Part shown: piece after piece, positions 9,775 to 18,544 of the stretch
How the letters are laid out: each line of letters starts with the position of its first letter
Position numbering within the stretch: the first letter of the stretch is position 1
NCBI GenBank assembly: GCA_020845495.1
Contig: JADLFM010000202.1
Coordinates: 121,447-185,446 of the forward strand
Origin: Chloroflexota bacterium
GTDB taxonomy: Bacteria > Chloroflexota > UBA6077 > JACCZL01
Length of the DNA stretch: 64,000 nucleotides
Direction: 5' to 3'
The notes under the pieces: model-generated
What the model was told of the DNA's origin: nothing
Database searches by the model: none
What the model saw: only the letters and a program-made list of their open reading frames with translations
Made by a program: the position numbers and the translations under genes

Positions 9775-9864
9775 GGCGCGCCCCTCACCAGCCCTGTTCC
9801 GCCTTCGCCATGCACCTGGATGTCGGGCGTGGGGCCAGATGGTGCATCATCGTGAGCGTCGGCG

Positions 9865-11022
9865 TCACGCCCCTGGCAGGCCACGTGCGCGGGCCTCGCT
9901 GGCGACATTGCGGTTCTGCGCCGTCACGTCGAACTGGCGTGGGACCGTAGCCACGGCGTCGAGGCTGTCGTGCATCGCCATCGGGAGCCGCAGCGGACTC
10001 TCAACCTGCCAGCGTTCGCACCACACCGTCGGCACGTTCTCCGGCAGCGGCTGGCCGCTCAGCGCCGCCCAGACCGACGCCCAGGCCCGCGGGACGACCG
10101 TCCAGAGGCCGTAGCCGCCACCGCCTAGCGCGATTAGCCGTCCCTCACACAGATCGTGGGCTAACGCGTGCGACCGCCGGGCCACGTGCTCGAAGGTCCG
10201 TGTCAGATAGTGCAGGTGGGTGAGCGGGTCGATGGCGTGACCGTCGCAGCCATTCTGCGTCACGATGACATCCGGTCGAAATGCACGAGCCAGGTCCGGC
10301 ACGACCATGTCGTAGCACTCCACGAACGAGGCATGATCGGTGTACGGCTGGAGCGGCACGTTCACCGCGGAGCCAAAGCCGGCCCCAGTGCCCCGCTCTG
10401 AGACACCGCCAGTACCAGGGAACAGGTAGCGCCCAGACTCATGGAAGGAGATCGTTAGCACATTCGGATCTTCGTAGAAGATCCACTGGACGCCGTCGCC
10501 GTGGTGGGCGTCGGTATCCACGTACAGCACGCGCGCCCCTTGCTTCCGAAGCCAGGCGATGGCGACCGCGCAGTCGTTGTAGACGCAAAAGCCTGATGCA
10601 AGGTGACGGTTCGCGTGGTGCAGCCCGCCGCCGATGTTGAAGGCATGAGTCGCCTGCCCGCCCATGACCAGTTCAGCGGCTACCAGTGACCCGCCCGTCA
10701 CCAGCGCGCTTGCCTCGTGCATTCCACAAAACACCGGGTTGTCCGCCGAGCCAAGGCCAAAGTCGACGAGGGGATTGGCATAGCCGCCGGTACGCCCCAG
10801 TTCACGGACTCGCTCGATGTACTCGCGGTCGTGGGCCAGCAGAAGCTCGTCGTCGCTGGCCGGGCGCGGGGCCGCTCGGAAGACTGATGGCACGTCGAGC
10901 AGGCCACACGCTCCGATCAACGTCTCGGTCAACTCGAGGCGGATCGGGTTGAGAGGATGCTCGTCGCTCAACTTGTAGGCCACGTACTCTGGCGAGTACA
11001 CGAAGGCCGATCGACCGGTCAC
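9865..11022 (-). CDS. acuC: AcuC-like acetoin utilisation / histone-deacetylase-family amidohydrolase
   Basis: 385 residues, the normal length for class I/II deacetylase-fold AcuC proteins. It opens SAFVYSPEYVAYKLSDEHPLNP, characteristic of AcuC. Zinc ligands sit in VDTDAHHGDGVQW, and HHANRHLASGFCVYND provides the catalytic His region. A further metal Asp lies in TQNGCDGHAIDPL. AcuC removes acetyl groups from lysines such as those of acetyl-CoA synthetase. A nearby synthetase is not seen. Start is GTG at 11022. A TATACT -10-like box at 11051-11056 on this strand could serve this gene independently of the upstream Ldh gene. Confidence 0.9.
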   Translation of the reverse strand: MTGRSAFVYSPEYVAYKLSDEHPLNPIRLELTETLIGACGLLDVPSVFRAAPRPASDDELLLAHDREYIERVRELGRTGGYANPLVDFGLGSADNPVFCGMHEASALVTGGSLVAAELVMGGQATHAFNIGGGLHHANRHLASGFCVYNDCAVAIAWLRKQGARVLYVDTDAHHGDGVQWIFYEDPNVLTISFHESGRYLFPGTGGVSERGTGAGFGSAVNVPLQPYTDHASFVECYDMVVPDLARAFRPDVIVTQNGCDGHAIDPLTHLHYLTRTFEHVARRSHALAHDLCEGRLIALGGGGYGLWTVVPRAWASVWAALSGQPLPENVPTVWCERWQVESPLRLPMAMHDSLDAVATVPRQFDVTAQNRNVASEARARGLPGA

Positions 11023-11089
11023 TGCGCGACCCCGAGACGAATTTCGCCGGAGTATACCGCCCGACAGATCGCCGGCTTACGACCCATCC

Positions 11090-12106
11090 TCATTCGGCGA
11101 GAAAGGCCCAGGTGGCGTCCTCCAGGTCGATCGTGCCGCGCGCCACTGCCTCCGCTCGGCGTCGCTCGCTCGCCTCGCCGGGCAGACGAATCTCCGACAC
11201 GCCTGGCGCCCGTCGGCTGGCCTTGACGTCGGCTACCAACCGCTCGACACGGTTGTCAAACACCTCACGCTCGACGAACAGGTCCGGCCGGTAGGCCAGG
11301 TACAGGCCGCAGAAGTGTGCCGGCTCGTGAATGAATGGCTGGATCTTCTCGCCGCCGATCTCGGTGCCGAGGCTCGCACCACACAAGAGCTCGATCGCGA
11401 ACGCCAGTCCGAACCCCTTATACCCCCCGAAGGGCAACAAACGCGCTCGCCCCGTCTCATCGACAGTCTGGGCCGGATCGGTCGTGGGGACGCCCTCCGG
11501 ATCGACCGCGGCGCCGATGGGCAAGGGAACGCCGTTCCGCTGAGCCAGTGCGATGGCGTTGAACGAGATCGCGCTCGTCGCCATGTCGAGGACGAGCGGT
11601 GGCGCAGTGCGGCGGGGGATGGCGACGCTGAGCGGATTGGTACTCAGCAGTGGCTCTACGCCGCCCGGCGGCACCACCATCGACGGCGCCGAGTTGAGCG
11701 CTATGCCGACCAAGCCGGCCTCAGCCATCCGGCCCGTGTAGTAGCCCAGCGGGCCGCTCGCACCACCGTTTCTGGCCCCGACGATAGCGAGGCCGCTCGT
11801 CGTCGCCTTCTCGATTGTCAGCCGAGCGGCCAGGTCGTGGATGGTGTAGGAGAAGTGAAAGCCGCCGTCCACCAGTGCCGAGACCGGCGTCTCGCGCATC
11901 ACGCGAAGCTCGCGGCGACGGTCCGCCCCGGCCTCATATTGGATCAGGTTGCGGCGCAGGTGGATGAAGCCATGGGTCTTTTTGCCGAGCAGTTCCGCTT
12001 CCAGGCAGATGCGAGCTGCCGTCTCGCCCTCGTCGCGCGGCACGCCGCCCCGCACCAACCGCTCGGCAGCGGCGGCCCGTGCCTCCTCGATCCTTACGAC
12101 GACCAT
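11090..12106 (-). CDS. Ldh family (malate/L-lactate/ureidoglycolate dehydrogenase type) oxidoreductase, catalytic His missing
   Basis: 338 residues with the fold of the NAD(P)-dependent Ldh_2 family. KKTHGFIHL (about residues 42-50), GYYTGRMAEAGLVGIA, STNPLSVAIPR and LLPFGGYKGFGLAFAIELL are all present. In family members the catalytic His lies in an N-S-x-H-F-G segment. Here the same place reads ARNGGASGPLGYY (residues 111-123), with Ala at position 116. The protein may therefore be catalytically altered. It ends four bases from the upstream membrane-protein gene's stop, so it is likely co-transcribed with 12110-14376. Confidence 0.87.
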   Translation of the reverse strand: MVVVRIEEARAAAAERLVRGGVPRDEGETAARICLEAELLGKKTHGFIHLRRNLIQYEAGADRRRELRVMRETPVSALVDGGFHFSYTIHDLAARLTIEKATTSGLAIVGARNGGASGPLGYYTGRMAEAGLVGIALNSAPSMVVPPGGVEPLLSTNPLSVAIPRRTAPPLVLDMATSAISFNAIALAQRNGVPLPIGAAVDPEGVPTTDPAQTVDETGRARLLPFGGYKGFGLAFAIELLCGASLGTEIGGEKIQPFIHEPAHFCGLYLAYRPDLFVEREVFDNRVERLVADVKASRRAPGVSEIRLPGEASERRRAEAVARGTIDLEDATWAFLAE

Positions 12107-12109
12107 CCC

Positions 12110-13324
12110 TCACCTCACGTCGTGCGCAGTGTCCGCGCGAGCGTCGACGGCCGCTTCACCTGCCGCTGTCCATCGGCCGGCCAGCCACGCGATGGCAAGT
12201 GCGACGACCGTACCAGCAGCCACCAGTGCGTACCGCAGTTCCACCGACTCCAGGATCGTCCAGCGCGCATGGACCATGCTGGCAGCACATGCAACAACCA
12301 GGATGCCGGCGAGCAGCTGGCCCGTCCAGTCGCGACGCCTGCTCAAACGCTCGACGTCCAGCATGGCCAGCGGCACGACCAGCGGGAACAGGTGTGAAAG
12401 CACCCTGCCTTCGTCGCCTCGCGCCACGACGAGTTGGAGCAGGATCGCGACACCGAACGCGAGCGCACGCCGCTCGAAGCGAGTCGGGCCGGGCAGGTGA
12501 CGGAGCGCCAGTAGCCAGAGCACGCCGAATGTCGAGTACAGGTCGAACAGGTTGGTGAGCGTCGGCAAGACGTGCTGCATCGCCCGCTCGCCCGGCTGGA
12601 GCACCCCGAGCGGCGCCGAACCGTCCAGAATCCCCGCCGCCCCGAGCTTGAGAGCGGCCGCGACCCCGAGCGCCAGGATTGGTAGCACCACCACCAGCCC
12701 GGCGCGACCCCAGGTCGTCCGCGCCGGCGGCTCGACGACCAGATACATCACCACGAGCGCGAGCGCCGTCTCGCGATTCAGCACCCCGACGATGACGACG
12801 ACTAGAAACGGCCAGAAGGCGCTACGCGCCAGCAGCACGAACGCGGCGGCCTCGGTCAGGTAGGTGAGCGCGTCGACGTAGGTCGGGGTGGTGAGGAGAC
12901 GGATCGTGCCACCGGAGACGGCGAATAGCAGCGCGCCAGCCAGCGACGCCGCCGCTCCACGCCCAAGGGCGCGCTGATAGGTGTAGAGCGCGGTCGCGGC
13001 GAGCGCCAGGCCGACGAGCGTGACCGCGGTGAAGCCGTCCAGAACGCCGCTCGGCCAGAGCCCGGCCAGGACCGGCGTCAGGATCCGAAACGTGTACGGC
13101 ACGCGTGCCGCAAACGACCACGATTCCGCCATCCGGACGTACTGGCCGGCATCGTCGACCAGCAGGCCGGCCCGCGTCGTCGCGCCGACGTAGCAGGTCA
13201 GGATTACAAACGCCATGACCGCCGCCACCGAGGCGGTCTCAGCGAGCGGTACGGTGTGCCCGTGCCGGGCAGAGGTCGGCACAGCCGAACGAGGCGCAGC
13301 CGGGCTTGCCGGGGCGCTCTCCAT
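12110..13324 (-). CDS. Polytopic membrane protein (GT-C-like, unassigned)
   Basis: 404 residues with roughly ten hydrophobic segments and a cytoplasmic Pro/Ala-rich N-terminus. Segments such as LVDDAGQYVRMAESW, with an Asp-Asp pair in the first outer loop, resemble GT-C glycosyltransferases and DUF2029-like proteins. No confident family motif is seen. The ATG overlaps the stop of the upstream SGNH hydrolase gene (ATGA at 13324), which implies coupling. A role in acylated or glycosylated cell-surface material would fit the partner, but that is inference. Confidence 0.72.
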   Translation of the reverse strand: MESAPASPAAPRSAVPTSARHGHTVPLAETASVAAVMAFVILTCYVGATTRAGLLVDDAGQYVRMAESWSFAARVPYTFRILTPVLAGLWPSGVLDGFTAVTLVGLALAATALYTYQRALGRGAAASLAGALLFAVSGGTIRLLTTPTYVDALTYLTEAAAFVLLARSAFWPFLVVVIVGVLNRETALALVVMYLVVEPPARTTWGRAGLVVVLPILALGVAAALKLGAAGILDGSAPLGVLQPGERAMQHVLPTLTNLFDLYSTFGVLWLLALRHLPGPTRFERRALAFGVAILLQLVVARGDEGRVLSHLFPLVVPLAMLDVERLSRRRDWTGQLLAGILVVACAASMVHARWTILESVELRYALVAAGTVVALAIAWLAGRWTAAGEAAVDARADTAHDVR

Positions 13325-14376
13325 CAGCGGCCGGCCAACAGGTCGAGCAGCGGTTGGCGAAGCGCCTCGGCGATGACTCGGTGTCCCTGGGGGCTCGGAT
13401 GGGGATCTTCGCGGAGACGGAACCGCCGGGCGCGCGGGTCACGGACGTCCCCGAGCGCCTCCGTCAGATCGACGTAGCGGACGTTCTCCCGCACCGCGAA
13501 CCGCTGGAGTTCCTCCCGGACAGTCAGCCGCTCGCCGGCCGGGCCGGGGCTGACTGGATCGGACATATTGTCGGGGTACAGCACCAGCAGGACGTCGGCG
13601 CCACTCGCCCGTGTCTCGCGCACGATCTCCGCCAACTCGCCAAGGCGCTGCTCCAACCGCTCGCGCTTCCGCAGCGGCTCAGTCGGCCCCTCGCTGGGGC
13701 GGCGTAGTTCCTGAGCGATCCGCCAGTAGCTGTCCTGCACGACCCGATACAGATGGCTGTTGCGGCGCAGCCAGACCTTGACGCCCGCGAGCAGTCCGCT
13801 CGGATCGTACTGGTGATCGAAGATCGAGAAGCTATCCAGCAGATCGTTTGCGAGAAACGTCACGACCACGGCATCAGGCTGGTAGTCCAGCCCGACCGCT
13901 TCGAGGAGCGCTCGTTCCTGCACCGTGTTGTAGCCGACTACGGCTGCGTTCACGGTCTGGATTGGACCACCGCCGGCCGCGTCGATCTCGCCTTCCACGA
14001 GGCGGGGGAACGCCTCTTCGGCCAGCACCCCCGACCCGAAGGTTACCGAATCGCCAAGAAAGACGATCCGGCGTACGCCGGGCGGCTTGTGCAGAGGTAG
14101 CTCGCGCTCGCGCAATCCCCGGCTATTGGTGATGACGCGCGTCCCTTCGGTGAAGCCGTCGAATCTCGGGCGTAGCTCGAAGAGCAACCGGGGGTTATCG
14201 CTCAGCTGGTACGCCTCGGGGGACGAGAAGTATGGGTGCCCCAGGTCGACGATTCGCAGCCCGGCCTCAGCCAGCAGCAGGGCCAGCAGCAGCCCGACCC
14301 CGAGCGCGGCCAGTTTGCCGAGGGGTAGAGCAAGCGGGCGTCGCGGTCGGGCCGCCAGGAGTGCCACGGGGCTCAC
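13324..14376 (-). CDS. Membrane-anchored SGNH/GDSL hydrolase
   Basis: 350 residues. One N-terminal signal-anchor helix (about residues 21-42) precedes an SGNH esterase domain. RRIVFLGDSVTFGSG contains the nucleophile Ser of block I. TFLANDLLDS gives block III Asn. DPHPSPQGHRVIAEAL gives the C-terminal Asp-His pair of block V. All catalytic positions are therefore present. Such enzymes de-esterify or transfer acyl groups on polysaccharides or lipids outside the membrane. The start is GTG. It heads an apparent minus-strand operon with the following membrane protein. Confidence 0.87.
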   Translation of the reverse strand: MSPVALLAARPRRPLALPLGKLAALGVGLLLALLLAEAGLRIVDLGHPYFSSPEAYQLSDNPRLLFELRPRFDGFTEGTRVITNSRGLRERELPLHKPPGVRRIVFLGDSVTFGSGVLAEEAFPRLVEGEIDAAGGGPIQTVNAAVVGYNTVQERALLEAVGLDYQPDAVVVTFLANDLLDSFSIFDHQYDPSGLLAGVKVWLRRNSHLYRVVQDSYWRIAQELRRPSEGPTEPLRKRERLEQRLGELAEIVRETRASGADVLLVLYPDNMSDPVSPGPAGERLTVREELQRFAVRENVRYVDLTEALGDVRDPRARRFRLREDPHPSPQGHRVIAEALRQPLLDLLAGR

Positions 14377-14480
14377 TCATCCTTCGTCGAGAGTCTCGGA
14401 TTATCCCGGCCGGGGCGGTTGACGTGGCAAGCGCCGTGCACCAGGGCTTTGGATGAAGGTTGCTACCACTCCGAGTGGAG

Positions 14481-16235
14481 ATGCCGCACCACGCCATGGT
14501 CGAAATCGAGATCATCCTTGGACTGCTCGTGGCTGTCGCCGTGCTAGCGACGCTGGCGCGCTGGATCGGCGTGCCGTACCCGATCCCGATGGTGCTCGGC
14601 GGGCTGGTGCTCACGGCCATTCCCGAACTGCCAAACGTCACGATCGCGCCGGACGTCATCTTCTTGATCTTCGTCGCACCGCTGGTCTTTTCGACCGCCT
14701 GGGTGACGTCGTTGCGGAGCATTCGGGCCAACGTCCGGCCGATCGGTCTGCTCTCGGTTGGCCTGCTGCTGGTGACCACGGTAGCTGTCGCGGCGGCGGT
14801 GCACCAGTCAGTCCCAGATCTACCATGGTCGGCCGCGTTCGTGCTTGGGACGCTGATCGCGCCAACCGACACGGTAGCAGCCAGCGCCATCGCGCGGCAG
14901 GTCGGCCTGCCAGGCCGGCTCGTCACGATCCTCGAAGGAGAGGGGCTCGTCGACGACGCGACCGGGCTCGTCGCCTATCGCATGGCCGTTGCAGCGGTCC
15001 TGACCGGAACGTTCTCGATCTGGCAGGCCGGCATCGAGTTCATCGTGATCTCGGTCGGAGGAGCCGCGTTCGGGCTTGCAGTCGGCTGGTTGGTCGAGAG
15101 GATCTGGGCGCACCTCGACGATCCGCCGACCGAGATCACGTTGTCGATCCTAGCACCTTTCGCGGCGTACCTGCCGGCCGAGGCGGTCGGCGTCTCGGGC
15201 GTGGTCGCGGTGGCCGCCGCCGGGTTGTACACTGGCTGGCGCTCGCCGGTGCTCCTGTCGGCCGCCACGCGGATCGAGGCGTCGGCGGTCTGGGAAGTGC
15301 TGGTCTTCATCCTAAACGGGCTGCTCTTCATCCTGGTCGGCCTCCAACTTCCGACCCTCACCGGCGCCCTGGCCGAGCGGCCGCCGGCAACGGTGGAGGT
15401 AAGCGCCGTGCTGGTCTGTCTCACGGTGATCGTCCTTCGGCTGGTGTGGGTCTTCCCGTCGACGTACCTGCCGCGCTTGCTGAGCGCCGGAGTGCGCCGC
15501 CGTGACCCGGCGCCGCCCTGGCAGCAGGTTGTCATCATGGGTTGGACGGGGATGCGCGGCGGCGATTCGTTAGCGGCGGCACTGGCGATCCCGTTCACGT
15601 TACCCAACGGTGCGCCGTTTCCTGGCCGTGACCTGATCATTGCGCTGGCGTTCACCGTCATCGTGGTGACGCTGGTAACCCAGGGGCTGAGTTTGCCGCT
15701 CTTGATCCGCTGGCTGGGGGTCCGGGAAGGCGATGCGAGCGAGCGTGACGTCGAGCGGGCGCACCTGGCCGAAGCCCGCGCTGCGCTCGCCCGGCTGGAC
15801 ACGCTCCGAGGTCAAAGGTGGGCTGCCCCGGAGATCCTCGACCGCCTCCGCACGCGCTACCAGCACCTCGCTCGACATGCCTCGGACAGCGTGACCGAAG
15901 AGGATGAGGAGCGCCACGACGCCGAGCGACGCCTTCAGTACGATCTGATCGAAGCCCGGCGGCAGGCCGTCATCAACCTGCGGGATCGGGGCATCATCCA
16001 TGACGCGGCGCTTCGCCACGCCCTGCGCGACCTCGACCTGGAGGAACTTGCGCTGGAGCAAGAGGAGAAGGATGAAGAAGAGGAGGAGGAGGAGGAAGAG
16101 GGACGGTCTGGCGAGGGCGGACAGCCCGGCGAGGGCGAACGGCTCGGCACGGGCAGACGGTCTGGCGAGGGCGGAGAGCACACTCCTCCCAGGACGGCCG
16201 GCACGAGTACGACTGACCTGTCACCCAGGCGTTGA
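14481..16235 (+). CDS. CPA1-type Na+/H+ antiporter with acidic repeat tail
   Basis: About 584 residues from ATG 14481; an in-frame TTG at 14460 and ATG at 14496 are alternatives. Eleven to twelve membrane helices form the Na_H_Exchanger domain. APTDTVAASAIARQ (about residues 130-143) and ILEGEGLVDDATGLVAYR carry the ion-binding Asp region typical of NhaP/YjcE-like CPA1 proteins. GWTGMRGGDSLAAALAIPF is a late conserved helix. The cytoplasmic C-terminus is helical, then has a run of consecutive Glu residues and degenerate Gly-Glu-Gly repeats. The protein should exchange Na+ (or K+) for H+ in pH and salt homeostasis. Confidence 0.9.
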   Translation: MPHHAMVEIEIILGLLVAVAVLATLARWIGVPYPIPMVLGGLVLTAIPELPNVTIAPDVIFLIFVAPLVFSTAWVTSLRSIRANVRPIGLLSVGLLLVTTVAVAAAVHQSVPDLPWSAAFVLGTLIAPTDTVAASAIARQVGLPGRLVTILEGEGLVDDATGLVAYRMAVAAVLTGTFSIWQAGIEFIVISVGGAAFGLAVGWLVERIWAHLDDPPTEITLSILAPFAAYLPAEAVGVSGVVAVAAAGLYTGWRSPVLLSAATRIEASAVWEVLVFILNGLLFILVGLQLPTLTGALAERPPATVEVSAVLVCLTVIVLRLVWVFPSTYLPRLLSAGVRRRDPAPPWQQVVIMGWTGMRGGDSLAAALAIPFTLPNGAPFPGRDLIIALAFTVIVVTLVTQGLSLPLLIRWLGVREGDASERDVERAHLAEARAALARLDTLRGQRWAAPEILDRLRTRYQHLARHASDSVTEEDEERHDAERRLQYDLIEARRQAVINLRDRGIIHDAALRHALRDLDLEELALEQEEKDEEEEEEEEEGRSGEGGQPGEGERLGTGRRSGEGGEHTPPRTAGTSTTDLSPRR

Positions 16236-16293
16236 GGGGTGCCCCCAGGAGTCCACTCGGAGCCAGATGAGCGGTCAAGGAGCGCCGCGCCGG

Positions 16294-16349
16294 CTCGATC
16301 GCTTCGGCCCGATTGTCTCAACTCGATCGCTTCGGCTCGATCGTCTCAT
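16294..16349 (+). repeat. 28-bp tandem duplication upstream of small membrane protein gene
   Basis: Two adjacent 28-base units begin CTCGATCGCTTCGGC and end TGTCTCAA or CGTCTCAT, differing at only a few bases. They lie between the antiporter stop and the small gene at 16392. The copies could be a simple slip duplication or paired binding sites. Nothing in them looks coding. Confidence 0.6.
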
Positions 16350-16391
16350 ATTGAGCGGCCGGGCCCCTGCTTTTGGTAGCATCCGTTCGAC

Positions 16392-16733
16392 ATGCAGTCC
16401 TTCGCGAGTGCCGCCGCTGGCGCCATCACCCTCCTGCTGATTTTCGTGATCGGCTGGATGGCCGTGTTTTTCGCCGGCGCCTACGTCGAGCGTAAGGTGT
16501 CCCGCAAGAAACCCGGTGGGAAGGCCGGCATCGCCGTTACCGATATGTTCACCTGGGTCTGGGACTATTCGAACGCGATTGGCATACCGACCCTGTTGCT
16601 CGGGACCACCTACCTCTTCTGGGCGATGTACCTCGGGCCAGGGCTGATGGCCGGCCCCTCCTTGCTGGTGATCTTGCTGATGAGCGCGGCGGCCTTGCTG
16701 ATCGGCTTCGCGCCGAGTCTTCGCCGCCGCTGA
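16392..16733 (+). CDS. Small membrane protein (hypothetical), three to four helices
   Basis: 113 residues. Hydrophobic stretches lie at about residues 9-30, 61-80 and 86-106, with a basic cytoplasmic loop (VERKVSRKKPGGK) between the first two. No family motif is recognised. A TAGCAT -10-like element nine bases before the ATG would give an almost leaderless message. The stop and the ATG of the next GT39 gene overlap (TGATG at 16731-16735), so it is probably translated together with it and may assist it in the membrane. Confidence 0.7.
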   Translation: MQSFASAAAGAITLLLIFVIGWMAVFFAGAYVERKVSRKKPGGKAGIAVTDMFTWVWDYSNAIGIPTLLLGTTYLFWAMYLGPGLMAGPSLLVILLMSAAALLIGFAPSLRRR

Positions 16734-18244
16734 TGGCCGCCCTCGCGGTCTCCGCGACGACGGCGCGTCCGTCGCCGCCCCCTCGTGCATTCGTTAGCCG
16801 GTTCGTCGCATTCGCCCGCGCCCACCCCGACCTCATCCTGATGATCGTGCTGCTGGTGGTCGCGGCCGTCGTCCGAGCGGCCTTTGTGGTGCGCGCGCCA
16901 CTCTTTATCCGCCGCGACAGCATCGCCTACTTCCAGGTGGGGTACGAGTTTGCCCATGGCCTTGGCTTCGATCTGCCGCTGCGGCGAACCCCCCTGTATC
17001 CACTCTTTATCGCTGGCGTCGTCGCGCTGTTCGGCGAGGACTTGCGGGGGCTGGCGCTCGCCCAGCATCTGCTAGGGCTGGCGACGGTCGCGGCCACCTA
17101 CTGGCTCGGCCGGGCGATGTTTGGACGTACGGCCGGCGCCGTAGCCGGACTGCTCGTCGCCGTGTCCGCGCCGCTCCTGATCCTCGAACACTACATCCTG
17201 GCCGAGCCGTTGTTCATCCCGCTGCTGTCGATTGGGCTTGGCGCGATCGTGGCGGCGCTGCGCTACGAACGAGGCTGGCTCTTCCTGGTCGGCGGGATCG
17301 TGCTGGCGCTTGCCGCGCTCTCCCGCCCGATCGGTCAGGCGCTGCTACCGATCGTGCCATTGGCGCTGCTGGTCGAGTACCGCGGCCGGTTGCGCGCCTG
17401 GCTTCATCCTACCGCGCTCGTGTTGGCGGGCTTCGCCATCATCCTGGCGCCGTGGGTCGTACGCACGTCGTTCGTCACCGGCAAAGTCGACGGCGCCGGC
17501 GCGCTCGGTCAGACCCTGATCGGGAGGATCATTCGTCACGACGAGGGCTTCACGCTGCCCGACCCGGACTCGCCCGCCCCGAGCGGGGATGCACGCAACC
17601 CGGAGATTCGGAAGCTCATCCTGACCCAGATGGCCCGTGACGCCCGCCCAAGCGCCATCAACCATCGCATTCGCACCACCTTCGACCTGACCGAGACCGA
17701 GGCCGACCGGGCGCTACGCAACGTCGCCCTCGAGATCTTCCGCGACCAACCTGGTCGCTACGTCGAGGGAACGCTCGCCAAGTTCCGCCGGCTGCTGGTC
17801 GGAGAGGAAGAACGGCTGCGGACCCACTGGTCGACCCGCAAGGACGGCGAGCTACGCGAGGACTGGCTCGGCGAGGCGTCGATCGCGCACCTCTACAGCC
17901 CGCCCAGCCAGGTGCAGGAGTTGGAATATTCGAAGGCCGACGCGGTGACCGGCATCTTCCAGCCCTACGCCTGGCGGTACGCGCTGGTGCCCCTGGTTTT
18001 CGTCGGGCTTGGCTGGGGGCTGGTGCGCGGCCCGCGCGGCGCGACGTTGCTGCTGCTGTTAGCCGTCGTGGCGCTAGTCTTCCCGAGCGCGGCCCTGGTC
18101 GGCTACGTGCCCCGCTACCGCTACCCAGTCGATCCGCTCCTGGCGATCCTGGCCGCCGGCGGCCTCGTCGCGCTCACCTCGCTTGCGCATGAGGCGTTCC
18201 GGCGCGGTCGCTTGCGCCCCGGTGGGGGTACGAAAGGCGCGTGA
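16733..18244 (+). CDS. GT39-type membrane glycosyltransferase
   Basis: 503 residues with about ten hydrophobic helices. The first outer loop contains FIRRDSIAYFQVGYEFAHG, where RDS-AY takes the place of the catalytic acidic motif. Then RRTPLYPLFIAGVVAL matches the PMT_2 pattern HPP/TPLYP. A soluble extracytoplasmic stretch follows around residues 255-390. Membrane helices resume towards the end, and the protein finishes with a basic tail. Likely a polyprenyl-phosphate sugar-dependent transferase. It is the second of three such genes in the window (with 3428 and 33695). The acceptor is unknown. Confidence 0.82.
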   Translation: MAALAVSATTARPSPPPRAFVSRFVAFARAHPDLILMIVLLVVAAVVRAAFVVRAPLFIRRDSIAYFQVGYEFAHGLGFDLPLRRTPLYPLFIAGVVALFGEDLRGLALAQHLLGLATVAATYWLGRAMFGRTAGAVAGLLVAVSAPLLILEHYILAEPLFIPLLSIGLGAIVAALRYERGWLFLVGGIVLALAALSRPIGQALLPIVPLALLVEYRGRLRAWLHPTALVLAGFAIILAPWVVRTSFVTGKVDGAGALGQTLIGRIIRHDEGFTLPDPDSPAPSGDARNPEIRKLILTQMARDARPSAINHRIRTTFDLTETEADRALRNVALEIFRDQPGRYVEGTLAKFRRLLVGEEERLRTHWSTRKDGELREDWLGEASIAHLYSPPSQVQELEYSKADAVTGIFQPYAWRYALVPLVFVGLGWGLVRGPRGATLLLLLAVVALVFPSAALVGYVPRYRYPVDPLLAILAAGGLVALTSLAHEAFRRGRLRPGGGTKGA

Positions 18245-18544
18245 CGGCCACGCCCCCATGCATCTTCCAGCGGCTGCGATAGAATGGTGCCGCGCCGCCT
18301 CTGGCGGCCCTCTCCCATCCCTTCAAACGGCGTGTTACGCTCACGATAACGGGACGATGATCTGGGCATACTCGAAAGCAGCATCCAACTGGTACCATCG
18401 CGCAATGGTCCGCGCCGATGCGATACTCACGGCGGCCATTCGACGGAGCCGTGCCTGCCGGCCGGGGCCGCGAACCTGTGCGGCGGCAGTCGGAAAGCGC
18501 GCTGAGCGAAACGCTGATGGAGACTCAGGTACGGTGAACCGACA
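18245..18544. other. Non-coding gap ahead of the sugar ABC operon
   Basis: 300 bases with no supported gene. A TAGAAT -10-like hexamer lies near 18278-18283 on the plus strand without a good -35 partner, and could start the ABC transporter message. No operator palindrome or terminator was recognised. Confidence 0.4.
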
